This document shows, piece by piece, positions 1 through 7,703 of a stretch of 64,000 nucleotides of DNA; within the stretch, counting starts at the first letter, position 1; each line of letters opens with the position of its first letter. Location: the NCBI RefSeq assembly GCF_900476375.1, contig NZ_UPPP01000067.1:1-64000 (forward strand), read 5' to 3'. Both the position numbers and the translations under genes were made by a program. The notes below the pieces were generated by a model, which saw only the letters and a list, made by a program, of their open reading frames with translations, did no database searches and was not told the DNA's origin. This stretch comes from Allolucifera butyrica. Its GTDB lineage: Bacteria; Bacillota; Negativicutes; Sporomusales; UPPP01.

Positions 1-79
1 AGAAGGATTAAACCCACATTTCACCTCCTGAACTAAAGAGGACGGTGGGAAGTGGAATAAAAGGAAAGAGGGAGTATAT

Positions 80-250
80 ATGGATTTTGGTGGTTTAGAA
101 CGGTTTGGCGGGTTTGGCCGTGGTTTTGGCGGTGGCGGAATCTGGATCCTACTTATTCTAATTCTGCTTTTCTGCTGCTTTAACGGTAACGGGTGGTTTT
201 TTGGCCGAAGAAATGTTGAAGAACCTATAAATGAAATTGTCAATTCTTAA
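80..250 (+). CDS. small glycine-rich single-span membrane protein (YjcZ-like)
   Basis: A 56-residue protein preceded by a GAGGGAG Shine-Dalgarno. Residues 4-20 are a Gly/Phe/Arg repeat (GGLERFGGFGRGFGGGG), followed by one hydrophobic span of about 14 residues (IWILLILILLFCC) and a short polar tail. This layout resembles the small YjcZ-type proteins common in spore formers, but the resemblance is architectural only. The Phe-Gly repeats recall the protein at 42748-43110. Function unknown; probably membrane- or spore-associated. Confidence 0.6.
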   Translation: MDFGGLERFGGFGRGFGGGGIWILLILILLFCCFNGNGWFFGRRNVEEPINEIVNS

Positions 251-316
251 TGTTGTCATCATAGAGAGAAGCCTTTGCTGAGTGAGGGCTTCAGACTGTA
301 GACAAAGTCGCTTCTT

Positions 317-403
317 AAGAGATTGCCACGTCGCTCTGTTCCTCGTATGACAGGAAAAATGGGATGTCATCGCGAGCGAAACGGAGTGCAGCGTGGCGAT
401 CTT
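317..403. repeat. palindromic intergenic repeat (REP-like)
   Basis: An imperfect inverted repeat: arm 317-352 is complementary over most of its length to arm 365-403, with a 12-base loop. The right arm reads TGTCATCGCGAGCGAAACGG, a type of sequence that occurs as dispersed intergenic palindromes in many bacterial genomes. The rest of 251-607 holds no gene I can support; the kinase ribosome-binding site AGAGGAG lies at its end. Confidence 0.6.
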
Positions 404-607
404 AGGTTTTATCGAAAACTTGAAGTTCTTACTGAGTGAAGGTTTTTAATTTTTCTAGCCGCGCTTTTTGTCAATGCCGGTAATCCCAATCTCCTTCTTG
501 TAAAAAATATTAGGATATAATAAAATTTATTTTGGAAAAAGAGTAATTATGGCATCTTTTGTAGAATTTAGCAAATTATATGTATTTTAACAGAGGAGCT
601 ATTTCCG

Positions 608-2170
608 ATGTTGCAACTTATCCAGGAGTATATAGAAAAATTAAAAAAAGTTGATGAGCAGCTTGAACGGTTAACTTCAGATAGAAACGTTATTGAAACC
701 GAATTGACTGCCTTATCGAATGCAATTAACAATCAATCGGAGTCGTTCGGCAGAATTATCTCTTTTAGCCATGATTGTGTATTTATTCTTGACCGGAATT
801 GCCGGTTTACGTATGCCAGTATTTCAGGCGCACAATTATTTGGTTTAAAACAAATGGACATGATTGGCAAAAACTGGCGGGAATTGAAACTTTCCAAAGA
901 AATGATGATTCCTTTTGAAGCTTATTTAAAAACAGTATTTATGCTGGGAATCCCGACGTCTCAGGTCACTCGGGCCGTATTTCCTTATGGGATCCGTTAT
1001 CTGGAATATTTTTTAAATCCCGTATTTAATAAGCATCATGTCGTGGATGCGGTTTTTAGTGTAGTAAGAGATGTTACCCAGCGTAAAGAATCGGAAACGG
1101 TGCAAAAACAATTAACAATACAATATCTGGATGAATCACAGCGCTTACAACAAATGATCGATACGGCGCCTATGGCGATTCTGACTGTTGACCGGGACGG
1201 TTTTATTATCGCCTCTAACCAGTTGGCTGCCGAACTTTTGCCTGACATTACGGATAAACTGAAAATGGTAATCAACAGTCATCTTGATGCGGGCGGGCTG
1301 GATGATTCGGATGAGGCATTGATTGCCCGGGCATTAAATGGCGAAGAAATAAACGGTTTTTTTCGCCAGGACCGGAACAAATCTTTTTTAATTAGTGCCT
1401 ATCCCATTAAGGAGTATAATACCGATAACATTGTGGGCGCAATTGCTTATTACCAGGATATCAGTGAGCTGGAGAACTTGCGTAATGAATATGCCAGACT
1501 TGACCGGCTGAAGCTGATCGGGGAAATGGCCGCCGGCGTAGCTCACGAAATCAGAAATCCGATGACCGTCGTTAAGGGATACCTTCAAGTCCTGACCAAT
1601 AAGGCAGAGCCGGATTTGCAGGAGAGATATTCCATAATCATGAATGAACTGAACCGGATTGACACAATTGTTACCGACTTTTTGTCTTTGGCGAGAAATA
1701 AAACGGTTACTAAGGAAATTTGTAATTTAAACAATATCATAGCGGGTACGTTTCCGCTGCTTCAAGCCGATGCGGCGGAATCGGGCATAGAAATCAAATT
1801 GAATTTGGCTGAAGTTGTACCCGAACTGTTGCTGAATGAAAAGGAAATAAAACAGGTGCTCTTTAATCTTTCCCGTAATTCCATTCAGGCTATGCAGCCG
1901 AAAGGGCTTTTACGGATTGAAACCAAAGTGTCGGCGAATGCGGTAAAATTAATAGTAGCCGATAATGGCTGCGGCATTGAGGCCGATTATCTGAATAAGA
2001 TTTTTGATCCCTTTTTTACAACCAAAGATACCGGAACCGGACTTGGACTGGCAATCTGTCAAAGTATTGTGGAAAGGCATGCCGGTAAAATTGAGGTGCA
2101 ATCCAAAGTAGGGAAAGGAACATCCTTTTTTATTACGTTTCCTACTAGTGAAAAGAATCTAATGAATTGA
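608..2170 (+). CDS. PAS-domain sensor histidine kinase
   Basis: A 520-residue cytoplasmic sensor kinase with no transmembrane segment. The first 45 residues are a charged heptad-like coiled coil. Two PAS domains follow (about 45-165 and 178-290). The dimerisation/phosphoacceptor helix has the H-box AHEIRNP with the phosphorylated His at residue 313. The HATPase_c domain has an N-box near 420, the DNGCGI G1 box, the F-box FDPFFTTK and the GTGLGLAIC G2 box. NtrB-like and sporulation-type PAS kinases share this architecture. No response regulator is adjacent, so it is an orphan kinase whose partner cannot be named. The start is ATG behind AGAGGAG. The stop codon overlaps the serA promoter. Confidence 0.9.
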   Translation: MLQLIQEYIEKLKKVDEQLERLTSDRNVIETELTALSNAINNQSESFGRIISFSHDCVFILDRNCRFTYASISGAQLFGLKQMDMIGKNWRELKLSKEMMIPFEAYLKTVFMLGIPTSQVTRAVFPYGIRYLEYFLNPVFNKHHVVDAVFSVVRDVTQRKESETVQKQLTIQYLDESQRLQQMIDTAPMAILTVDRDGFIIASNQLAAELLPDITDKLKMVINSHLDAGGLDDSDEALIARALNGEEINGFFRQDRNKSFLISAYPIKEYNTDNIVGAIAYYQDISELENLRNEYARLDRLKLIGEMAAGVAHEIRNPMTVVKGYLQVLTNKAEPDLQERYSIIMNELNRIDTIVTDFLSLARNKTVTKEICNLNNIIAGTFPLLQADAAESGIEIKLNLAEVVPELLLNEKEIKQVLFNLSRNSIQAMQPKGLLRIETKVSANAVKLIVADNGCGIEADYLNKIFDPFFTTKDTGTGLGLAICQSIVERHAGKIEVQSKVGKGTSFFITFPTSEKNLMN

Positions 2171-2195
2171 CAAATGTTCTTTCCTGTGATACTAT
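2167..2195 (+). promoter_or_regulatory. sigma-A-type promoter of serA
   Basis: TTGACA at 2167-2172, a 17-base spacer and TACTAT at 2190-2195. It overlaps the stop codon of the upstream kinase and would start transcription near 2202, just before the T-box leader. Confidence 0.65.
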
Positions 2196-2229
2196 TATTA
2201 CAAATTATGTATAATATAGAAAAGCTGAG

Positions 2230-2448
2230 ATGAAGAATAGTAAACAAGAGAAGGTTTCAGAGAGCCAATGGACAGTGTGAATTGGTATCCGGTCTTGTTG
2301 AATCCACTTCGGAGCAGACAGGGAAATAACCTGGTCCGGTTTGATACCGTTAGCATCGAAAAGGTCAGTCCCGGATGACAAAAGAAGGTGGCACCACGTG
2401 AGAAATTACTCCCGTCCTTGGCAATTGCTAAGTGCGGGGGTTTTTATT
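2230..2448 (+). promoter_or_regulatory. T-box riboswitch, serine-specific, upstream of serA
   Basis: The T-box sequence GAAGGTGGCACCACG lies at 2384-2398 and is followed by a terminator (about 2410-2448) ending in a T tract. In Stem I the triplet TCC at 2303-2305 sits in the expected context (GAA-TCC-A, then GGAGC). I read it as the specifier codon UCC (Ser). Uncharged tRNA-Ser would bind the codon and the T-box bulge, favour the antiterminator and switch on serA. The serine assignment agrees with the downstream gene. Confidence 0.88.
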
Positions 2449-2480
2449 TTCCTAAATAAACCAGCGGAGGGGTAAGAAAA

Positions 2481-4061
2481 ATGAAAATTTTAGTGGCGGA
2501 AACGATTTCGGAAAAAGGAATTGAAAAATTAATGAATGAGGGAATGACTGTAGACGTTAATACGAAGCTTTCTCGGGAAGAACTGTTAAAAGTGATTGGT
2601 GAGTATGATGCAATTATTGTCCGCAGCGTAACAAAAATTAATGAAGAATTCTACCGTCGGGCCACAAAATTAAAAGTCGTAGGACGGGCCGGTAACGGCG
2701 TGGACAATATTGATATGGAAGGCGCGACCAAACGCGGAATCATTGTGGTGAATACGCCGGAATCGAACGTAGTATCAGCAGCGGAACATACAATCGGACT
2801 TTTAATTTCCTCCTGCCGGAATATTCCCCAGGCTCATGCCAGGCTCGGAAAACGGGTTTGGGACCGGTCCAATTTAAAAGGAGTCGAATTATTAAATAAA
2901 ACTGTGGGAATTGTAGGTTTAGGCCGTATTGGTTCTTTGGTGGCCACCCGGTTAAAAGCATTTGGCATGAATGTGGTTGCTTATGATCCTTATATTAGTG
3001 ATGCCCGGTTTAAGAAATATGGCGTTGAAAAAAAAGAAAATCTGGAAGAATTAATGAAAGAAGCCGATTTCATTACCGTTCATACTCCCAAAACCGAGGA
3101 AACTATGGGAATGATCGGTAAAGATCAATTCCGGGTTGCCAAAAAAGGTGTGCGGGTTGTAAACTGCGCCCGGGGCGGGATTATCGATGAACAGGCCCTG
3201 GAAGAGGCATTAAAGGAAAAGATTGTTGCCAGCGCGGGAATTGATGTTTTGGTGGGTGAGCCGAATCCTACCTCTCCATTGCTGGACTTTGACAATGTAA
3301 TTATTACGCCGCACCTGGGGGCGGATACGGTAGAGGCCCAGGACAATGTCGGCATAACGGTAGCGCAGGAAGTGATCAGCGCGCTGCGGGGTGAAATGGT
3401 TCCGAACGCCGTTAATTTGCCTACGATTCAGAGCCAGGAACTGGAAACGCTAAAAGCGTATCTGCAACTGGGGGAAGTCTTAGGTAAGATTTACTATCAA
3501 TTAGAAAAAGAAGCGGTGGAAAAAGTTGAGATCACCTATAGCGGTGAAGTTGCCGCTTTGGAAACGTCGATGCTCACGTTAGCAATTTTGAAAGGAATTT
3601 TTGAACCGGTACTGAAAGAAAAAGTCAACTATGTTAATGCCGCTCTGACCGCCGAAAGCAGGGGCGTTACCGTAACCGAAAGCAGGGAATCGGCGGAAAG
3701 CAATTGCTTGGCCTTAATCCAGGTCAAAATTATATCCAAAAACAAGACCTTTACGATCAGCGGGACTGTTTTGGGAAAAGGCGGCGGGCGTATTGTTGAA
3801 CTGAACGGCTATGAATTTGACGTGACCCCGTCCGCGTATATGCTCATGGCGGAAAACATTGATAAGCCGGGTATTGTTGGGCAAATTGGAACTCTTTTAG
3901 GCGTCAGTAAAGTGAATATTGCCACTATGCAGCTAGGACGTCTGGCTTCCGATAAGCGCGCCATGATGGTGCTTGCCGTCGATTCGGACGTGCCAAAAGA
4001 GACACTGCAGTTTATCGGCGGTGTGGAAGGCGTCGTAAAAGTACGTCTGGTAAAGTTGTGA
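2481..4061 (+). CDS. serA: D-3-phosphoglycerate dehydrogenase
   Basis: A 526-residue long-form PGDH, the first step of serine synthesis: 3-phosphoglycerate plus NAD to 3-phosphohydroxypyruvate. The 2-hydroxyacid dehydrogenase catalytic and NAD domains span about 1-310, with the dinucleotide-binding GLGRIGSLVA near 147-156, the CARGGIIDE segment with its Arg, and a catalytic His in ITPHLGADT. The intervening ASB domain covers about 320-450. A C-terminal ACT domain from about 453 (MLMAENIDKPGIVGQIG) is the usual site of serine feedback. RBS GGAGGGG. Transcription is controlled by the T-box, so it is regulated both by tRNA charging and probably by serine binding. Confidence 0.97.
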   Translation: MKILVAETISEKGIEKLMNEGMTVDVNTKLSREELLKVIGEYDAIIVRSVTKINEEFYRRATKLKVVGRAGNGVDNIDMEGATKRGIIVVNTPESNVVSAAEHTIGLLISSCRNIPQAHARLGKRVWDRSNLKGVELLNKTVGIVGLGRIGSLVATRLKAFGMNVVAYDPYISDARFKKYGVEKKENLEELMKEADFITVHTPKTEETMGMIGKDQFRVAKKGVRVVNCARGGIIDEQALEEALKEKIVASAGIDVLVGEPNPTSPLLDFDNVIITPHLGADTVEAQDNVGITVAQEVISALRGEMVPNAVNLPTIQSQELETLKAYLQLGEVLGKIYYQLEKEAVEKVEITYSGEVAALETSMLTLAILKGIFEPVLKEKVNYVNAALTAESRGVTVTESRESAESNCLALIQVKIISKNKTFTISGTVLGKGGGRIVELNGYEFDVTPSAYMLMAENIDKPGIVGQIGTLLGVSKVNIATMQLGRLASDKRAMMVLAVDSDVPKETLQFIGGVEGVVKVRLVKL

Positions 4062-4077
4062 AAATAAGAATAATGCA

Positions 4078-4179
4078 AGAAAGACCCAAAGGGTCTTCAA
4101 GCAGGAAGAAAGTATTTTACTTTTCGGCATTTCACAAAAAACAGCTTGTATAAGAATATCCCGAAAAGTTATACTTTCT
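4078..4179 (+). repeat. copy A of a ~103-bp hairpin repeat family
   Basis: Begins with the palindrome GACCCAAAGGGTC. It then has the arm AAAGTATTTTACTTTTCGG and, about 35 bases later, the complementary arm CCGAAAAGTTATACTTT. Related copies lie at 16219-16320 (same strand), 32952-33054 (opposite strand) and a half copy at 23731-23787. This copy follows the serA stop codon. Confidence 0.8.
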
Positions 4180-4186
4180 GTTACTG

Positions 4187-4224
4187 AAAAAAGGGCTGTC
4201 TCCCAAATGAGACAACCCTTTTTT
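4187..4224. terminator. bidirectional intrinsic terminator between serA and the SAP-type gene
   Basis: Stem GGGCTGTCTC/GAGACAACCC with a 5-base loop, flanked by A6 on the left and T6 on the right, so it can serve both converging transcripts. Confidence 0.85.
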
Positions 4225-4409
4225 CATTTTAGCCCAAGGCAATCCTTGCGCCAGAGGCATTCTTCCTGATCACAATAATCAGTAGCTGTTCCAAAGCAGG
4301 GAATATTATTTTCCTTGGCCTGGATTGCTTGAATTATTTCAGCCTTCTTCATTTTTTTGACGTTAATACCCACTTTTTTGGCTTTTTCTTTTACTTCCGC
4401 TAAATTCAT
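4224..4409 (-). CDS. small SAP/Rho-N-type protein with a C-terminal Cys cluster
   Basis: A 61-residue protein. Residues 1-31 (MNLAEVKEKAKKVGINVKKM...EIIQAIQ) match the helix-extended-helix pattern of SAP or Rho N-terminal nucleic-acid-binding motifs. Residues 36-58 carry four Cys (PCFG..YCDQEECLWRKDC) that could bind metal. A GGAGGG site precedes the ATG. Small SAP proteins with this tail occur in anaerobes; no function is established. Confidence 0.75.
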   Translation of the reverse strand: MNLAEVKEKAKKVGINVKKMKKAEIIQAIQAKENNIPCFGTATDYCDQEECLWRKDCLGLK

Positions 4410-4532
4410 TTTATTGCCCTCCCGATAAAAAAGCTTACGTAAATGAATTTTCGCGGTTTATTTTGGAAATTCCTTCCAGAATATTATTTTTTAATTTAAA
4501 CGATTAACGGGGATCGCTGTTAACCGTGCCCT

Positions 4533-4575
4533 GAGCCCTGCGCCACGGACCGAAAGACCGCATCAGCGGTCTTTC
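4533..4575 (+). repeat. polar GAGCCCTGCGCCA-terminator cassette, copy 1
   Basis: GAGCCCTGCGCCACGGACCG followed by the hairpin AAAGACCGCATCAGCGGTCTTT. The stop codon of the minus-strand gene 4574-4972 lies in its last bases. See the other copies at 8542, 11312, 16588, 28520, 38244 and 43210. Confidence 0.8.
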
Positions 4576-4972
4576 ATTCGTTAGTGGAGTCGCTGCCGGA
4601 ACCGGAAACGCTAGTAGAATCAGAGTCAGTTGAAGAACCTGTAGTATCGTTAGTTGTGTTCTGTATGTATTGGAGTTCGGCAGGGGTTAATTTACTATAC
4701 AAATCATACGCCGCAGCAGCCTTAAACATCGTGGAGTAACCTGAATCAGAACTGGAAGCAGTGAGGCTGGAAAGTTGTTGACCGGAAAGCTGCAATACAG
4801 AAGCCAGACTCGCGGTTAATTCGTAGGCGGCCGAATTGGTAGACGAAGAAGTAGCAGTGGTGCCGGTATTCGCGCTGCTGTCAGTAGCAGAAGTACTGCC
4901 GGTCGTTGTTACCGTAGCCGAATTCGAAACATTTGTTACAGTAGACGTGATGTTCACCTCCCTCTTTATCAT
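4574..4972 (-). CDS. Ser/Thr-rich uncharacterised protein
   Basis: Up to 132 residues of low complexity. Residues 8-48 are almost only Ser, Thr, Ala, Asn and Val. A helical middle (about 49-103, ELTASLASVLQLSGQQLSSL..YSKLTPAELQYIQ) is followed by a Ser/Asp/Thr tail. There is no signal peptide or membrane span. The start is uncertain. The ATG at 4972 has no Shine-Dalgarno, whereas a perfect GGGAGGTG lies inside codons 4-6 and would place initiation at the ATC codon at 4951. Function unknown; the composition would suit a surface or spore-layer protein, which is only a guess. Confidence 0.55.
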   Translation of the reverse strand: MIKREVNITSTVTNVSNSATVTTTGSTSATDSSANTGTTATSSSTNSAAYELTASLASVLQLSGQQLSSLTASSSDSGYSTMFKAAAAYDLYSKLTPAELQYIQNTTNDTTGSSTDSDSTSVSGSGSDSTNE

Positions 4973-4983
4973 TTCTGATTATG

Positions 4984-5158
4984 AGCCTGCTTAAAAAGCG
5001 CATCAATCCCACTTTTCGCAGTCCTATAACACTTGACAATAATTGCGAAATGTGGGACCTAACGTTGTTGCGGCTGCGCGTTCTCACTCAACGTACGCCT
5101 GAGTACGCCTCGTTCGAATGCTCGCCGCGCCTAGTATCTGCATCTTTTTAAGCAGGCT
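4984..5158. repeat. 175-bp element with perfect 15-bp terminal inverted repeats
   Basis: AGCCTGCTTAAAAAG at 4984-4998 is exactly complementary to CTTTTTAAGCAGGCT at 5144-5158. Inside is a second inverted pair, TCCCACTTTTCGCA (5007-5020) and TGCGAAATGTGGGA (5044-5057), also found at 52413-52561. No ORF is enclosed, so it resembles a MITE-like or RNA-structure repeat. Between 5159 and 5407 I see nothing except an A/T-rich stretch and the next gene's RBS AGAAGGGG. Confidence 0.65.
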
Positions 5159-5407
5159 TGATTATAGTTAAATTATCGAAACGGTAAAATAAAAAGATTA
5201 AGGCGTTTATTTACCGTGATTTATGGTTGATTCGTCATAAAGGATAATTTTAACGGGTTATCTTGTATAATTGGCTCTATTTCACCGGATAGATGGCTGG
5301 AATGGAAATGCTGGTTGATTTTAAAGAGGCAGGAATTTAGGGTCTCTTGCCGAATTGTGTTGAAAATGGCGGGACCTAAAGCCGGGATGTAAAGAAGGGG
5401 CACTTCT

Positions 5408-7069
5408 ATGAATAACAAAATGCAGGTAAAACATGGGTTGAATTTAGCGGCTAAGGGAGAATGGCAGCAAGCGGCGGCGGCTTTTCGCCGGGCTCTGGAG
5501 CAGGATCCCGCTGACCCGGAGACCTATAATTATCTGGGAGACATACAGTTGAGAGAAAAATTATACAAAGAAGCGGAAGATTCATTTCGTCAGGCTATCG
5601 GGCTGAATCCGGAATATGTGGAGGCTTATAACAACCTGGGGGTGCTTTTGCTGCAGCTTAACCGCCTGGAAGAGGCCAGGGAATGTTTGCTGGCGGCGGT
5701 TCGCCGGCGAAGCGGCTATGCGGCGGCTTATATCAACCTGGGTCTTATCTATGTGCGGGAACAAAATTTGGAGGAAGCGGAGAACGTATTTCGTCGGGCT
5801 ATCGAGTTAAACCCGGAAAATCCGGAGGTTTATAATAATTTAGGACTGGTTTTCAAAAGTAAGAACCGTTTCGAGGAAGCGAAGGCGTGTTTTGGCCGGG
5901 CCATTCAATTGAAGGCGAATTATCCGGAAGTATATAATAATTTAGGTTTGATTTTTAAAGACAGCGGTCAGGTGGAAGAAGCCGGAGCCTGCTTCTGCCG
6001 GGCTATCCAGTTGCGGCCGGCTTATCCGGAGGCCTATAACAATTTGGGTGTTCTTCTAATGAGCATCAATAATCTTGATAAGGCGGAAACCTGCTTTCAG
6101 CGGGCGATTCAGCAAAATCCCGCTTTTTTTGAGGCTGAATTTTCGCTGGCGGTTTTATATTTACTGCGCGGGGAATATGAAAAGGGCTGGGAAAAGTATG
6201 ATAAGTCAAGGGTGGTAATAAACTATGGAGCCGATCAGCCGCAGGCGCCTGCCTGGCAGGGGGAAGATCTTAGGGGACGCCGGATTTTACTTTACTATGA
6301 GCAAGGGTTTGGCGATACGCTGCAGTTCGCAAGGTATGCTCAAACCGTGGCCGATCAGGCCGGCGAGCTTGTTTTGTGGGTTCAACAGCCGCTGCAGCGG
6401 CTGTTTATCTCGTCCTTTCCTTTCTTGAAGGTCCATAGGGGAGAAAATATGCCGGCGGAAAGCTTCGATTTTGCCTGTCCGCTGCCCAGTTTGCCGCGAA
6501 TATTTAATACCACAACGGCGGAAATTCCCCAGGGTATTCCTTATATAAAACCAAGTGCCGACATTACCTTGAAGTGGCACCAAATTCTTAGTCAGGGCGA
6601 TAAAAGGAAGCGTTACCGGGTGGGCGCTGTCTGGGCCGGAAACCCCAGGCACCATAATGACCGCAACCGTTCGATCCCGTTTGATTTATTTAATAATTTG
6701 TTTTGTCTTACTAACGTAATCTGGGTGAGTTTACAGACCGGGAGCCGGGCCCGGGAACTGGAGAAATCGCCATATACGGTTTTTAGTTATACCGAAGAAC
6801 TGGTTGATTTTGCTGAAACGGCCGGGTTGATAGCAAATCTTGATCTGGTAATAACCGTCGATTCGGCGGTGGCTCATCTGGCGGGTGCGATGGGAAAACG
6901 GACCTGGCTGCTTTTGCCGTTTGCCCCTGACTGGCGCTGGCAGTTAGAGCGCAGCGACAGTCCCTGGTATCCGACTGTGCAGCTTTTTCGGCAGAGTAAG
7001 ATTGGGGACTGGCAGGAAGTTTTAGGCAGGGTCAAAGAAAACTTAAAAAGAGCCTTAGATAAAAGGTAA
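5408..7069 (+). CDS. TPR protein with C-terminal GT9-like glycosyltransferase domain
   Basis: A 553-residue protein. About eight TPR units run from 1 to 270; the recurring YNNLG..L...EEA..CF.RAI..NP pattern is clear. A Rossmann-type C-terminal half (about 290-550) shows the GT9/heptosyltransferase-like signature near 475-500: DLVITVDSAVAHLAGAMGKRTWLLL, then DWRW. Proteins of this architecture are found as TPR-glycosyltransferases, often near flagellar or surface glycan loci. The substrate is unknown and no glycan cluster surrounds it. RBS AGAAGGGG. It is transcribed ahead of the nucleotidase/primase-like pair with a 61-base gap. Confidence 0.85.
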   Translation: MNNKMQVKHGLNLAAKGEWQQAAAAFRRALEQDPADPETYNYLGDIQLREKLYKEAEDSFRQAIGLNPEYVEAYNNLGVLLLQLNRLEEARECLLAAVRRRSGYAAAYINLGLIYVREQNLEEAENVFRRAIELNPENPEVYNNLGLVFKSKNRFEEAKACFGRAIQLKANYPEVYNNLGLIFKDSGQVEEAGACFCRAIQLRPAYPEAYNNLGVLLMSINNLDKAETCFQRAIQQNPAFFEAEFSLAVLYLLRGEYEKGWEKYDKSRVVINYGADQPQAPAWQGEDLRGRRILLYYEQGFGDTLQFARYAQTVADQAGELVLWVQQPLQRLFISSFPFLKVHRGENMPAESFDFACPLPSLPRIFNTTTAEIPQGIPYIKPSADITLKWHQILSQGDKRKRYRVGAVWAGNPRHHNDRNRSIPFDLFNNLFCLTNVIWVSLQTGSRARELEKSPYTVFSYTEELVDFAETAGLIANLDLVITVDSAVAHLAGAMGKRTWLLLPFAPDWRWQLERSDSPWYPTVQLFRQSKIGDWQEVLGRVKENLKRALDKR

Positions 7070-7130
7070 TCTGCGGTAGGGCGGGTGAGCCGGACTAATT
7101 CGATTAAAAAAAGCCGGAAGGGGCGGTCTT

Positions 7131-7703
7131 ATAAAAACAATTGCTGTTGATTTGGACGATACCTTAAATAATTTTACGGAAACATTGCGCAATACGAATT
7201 TTGTTTATAGCGACTCCTATGGATTAACGCCGGAAAAGTTCAATCAATATCTTGCTATGGTAAGGCAGGCCGTAACGGATGAAAGTGAATTGATTTGTAA
7301 TGATTACTCCTATTTTCGTTATCAAATCCATCAACAGTGTCATGAACTGGCCAAAGCGAGAATTGACGGGATCCAATTTATGCAATGGTTAAAAGCGAAT
7401 CATTGGCGGATTGTTATTTGTACCGCCAGGGATTTGCGAAGAGCGGTTGAGTATTCCAAGCTATGGTTAAGTGACAATGAAATTCCTTATGATTATTGTT
7501 TTACGGCCCAGAATAAAATAGTCTTTTGCAAGATGTGGAACATAAAATATTTAATCGACGATGACAATCTGAACATTTTACATGGTAAAGATTATGGCAT
7601 CAATGTGTTTTACCCCATTATGGAAAAACACGCAAAGGTTGAAAAAGGGACAGCCAGAGGATTCAATCGCTTTGAAGAGGTAAAACAATGGATACAAGAG
7701 TAA
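7131..7703 (+). CDS. HAD 5'-nucleotidase (NT5C-like), apparent ATA start
   Basis: Contains all HAD motifs: DLDDT (motif I), TARD (II), a Lys in FCKMWN (III) and LIDDD (IV). It resembles pyrimidine 5'(3')-deoxyribonucleotidases of the NT5C type, which dephosphorylate (deoxy)nucleoside monophosphates. No ATG, GTG or TTG lies upstream of motif I in frame. The only in-frame legal codon, TTG at 7152, would cut the first catalytic Asp. Reading from ATA at 7131 gives I/M-KTIAVDLDDT with AAGGGG seven bases upstream, so I start there (190 residues). The gene overlaps the next by 16 bases, which suggests coupled translation. Product specificity is inferred. Confidence 0.75.
   Translation: MKTIAVDLDDTLNNFTETLRNTNFVYSDSYGLTPEKFNQYLAMVRQAVTDESELICNDYSYFRYQIHQQCHELAKARIDGIQFMQWLKANHWRIVICTARDLRRAVEYSKLWLSDNEIPYDYCFTAQNKIVFCKMWNIKYLIDDDNLNILHGKDYGINVFYPIMEKHAKVEKGTARGFNRFEEVKQWIQE

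Noticed and set aside
1-30. Possible minus-strand gene start (GTG at 17 with AGGAGGTGA upstream)
   Set aside because: Only five codons lie inside the window, so no protein can be judged.
7152-7160. TTG 7152 as start of the nucleotidase
   Set aside because: It removes the catalytic Asp of HAD motif I and has no Shine-Dalgarno.
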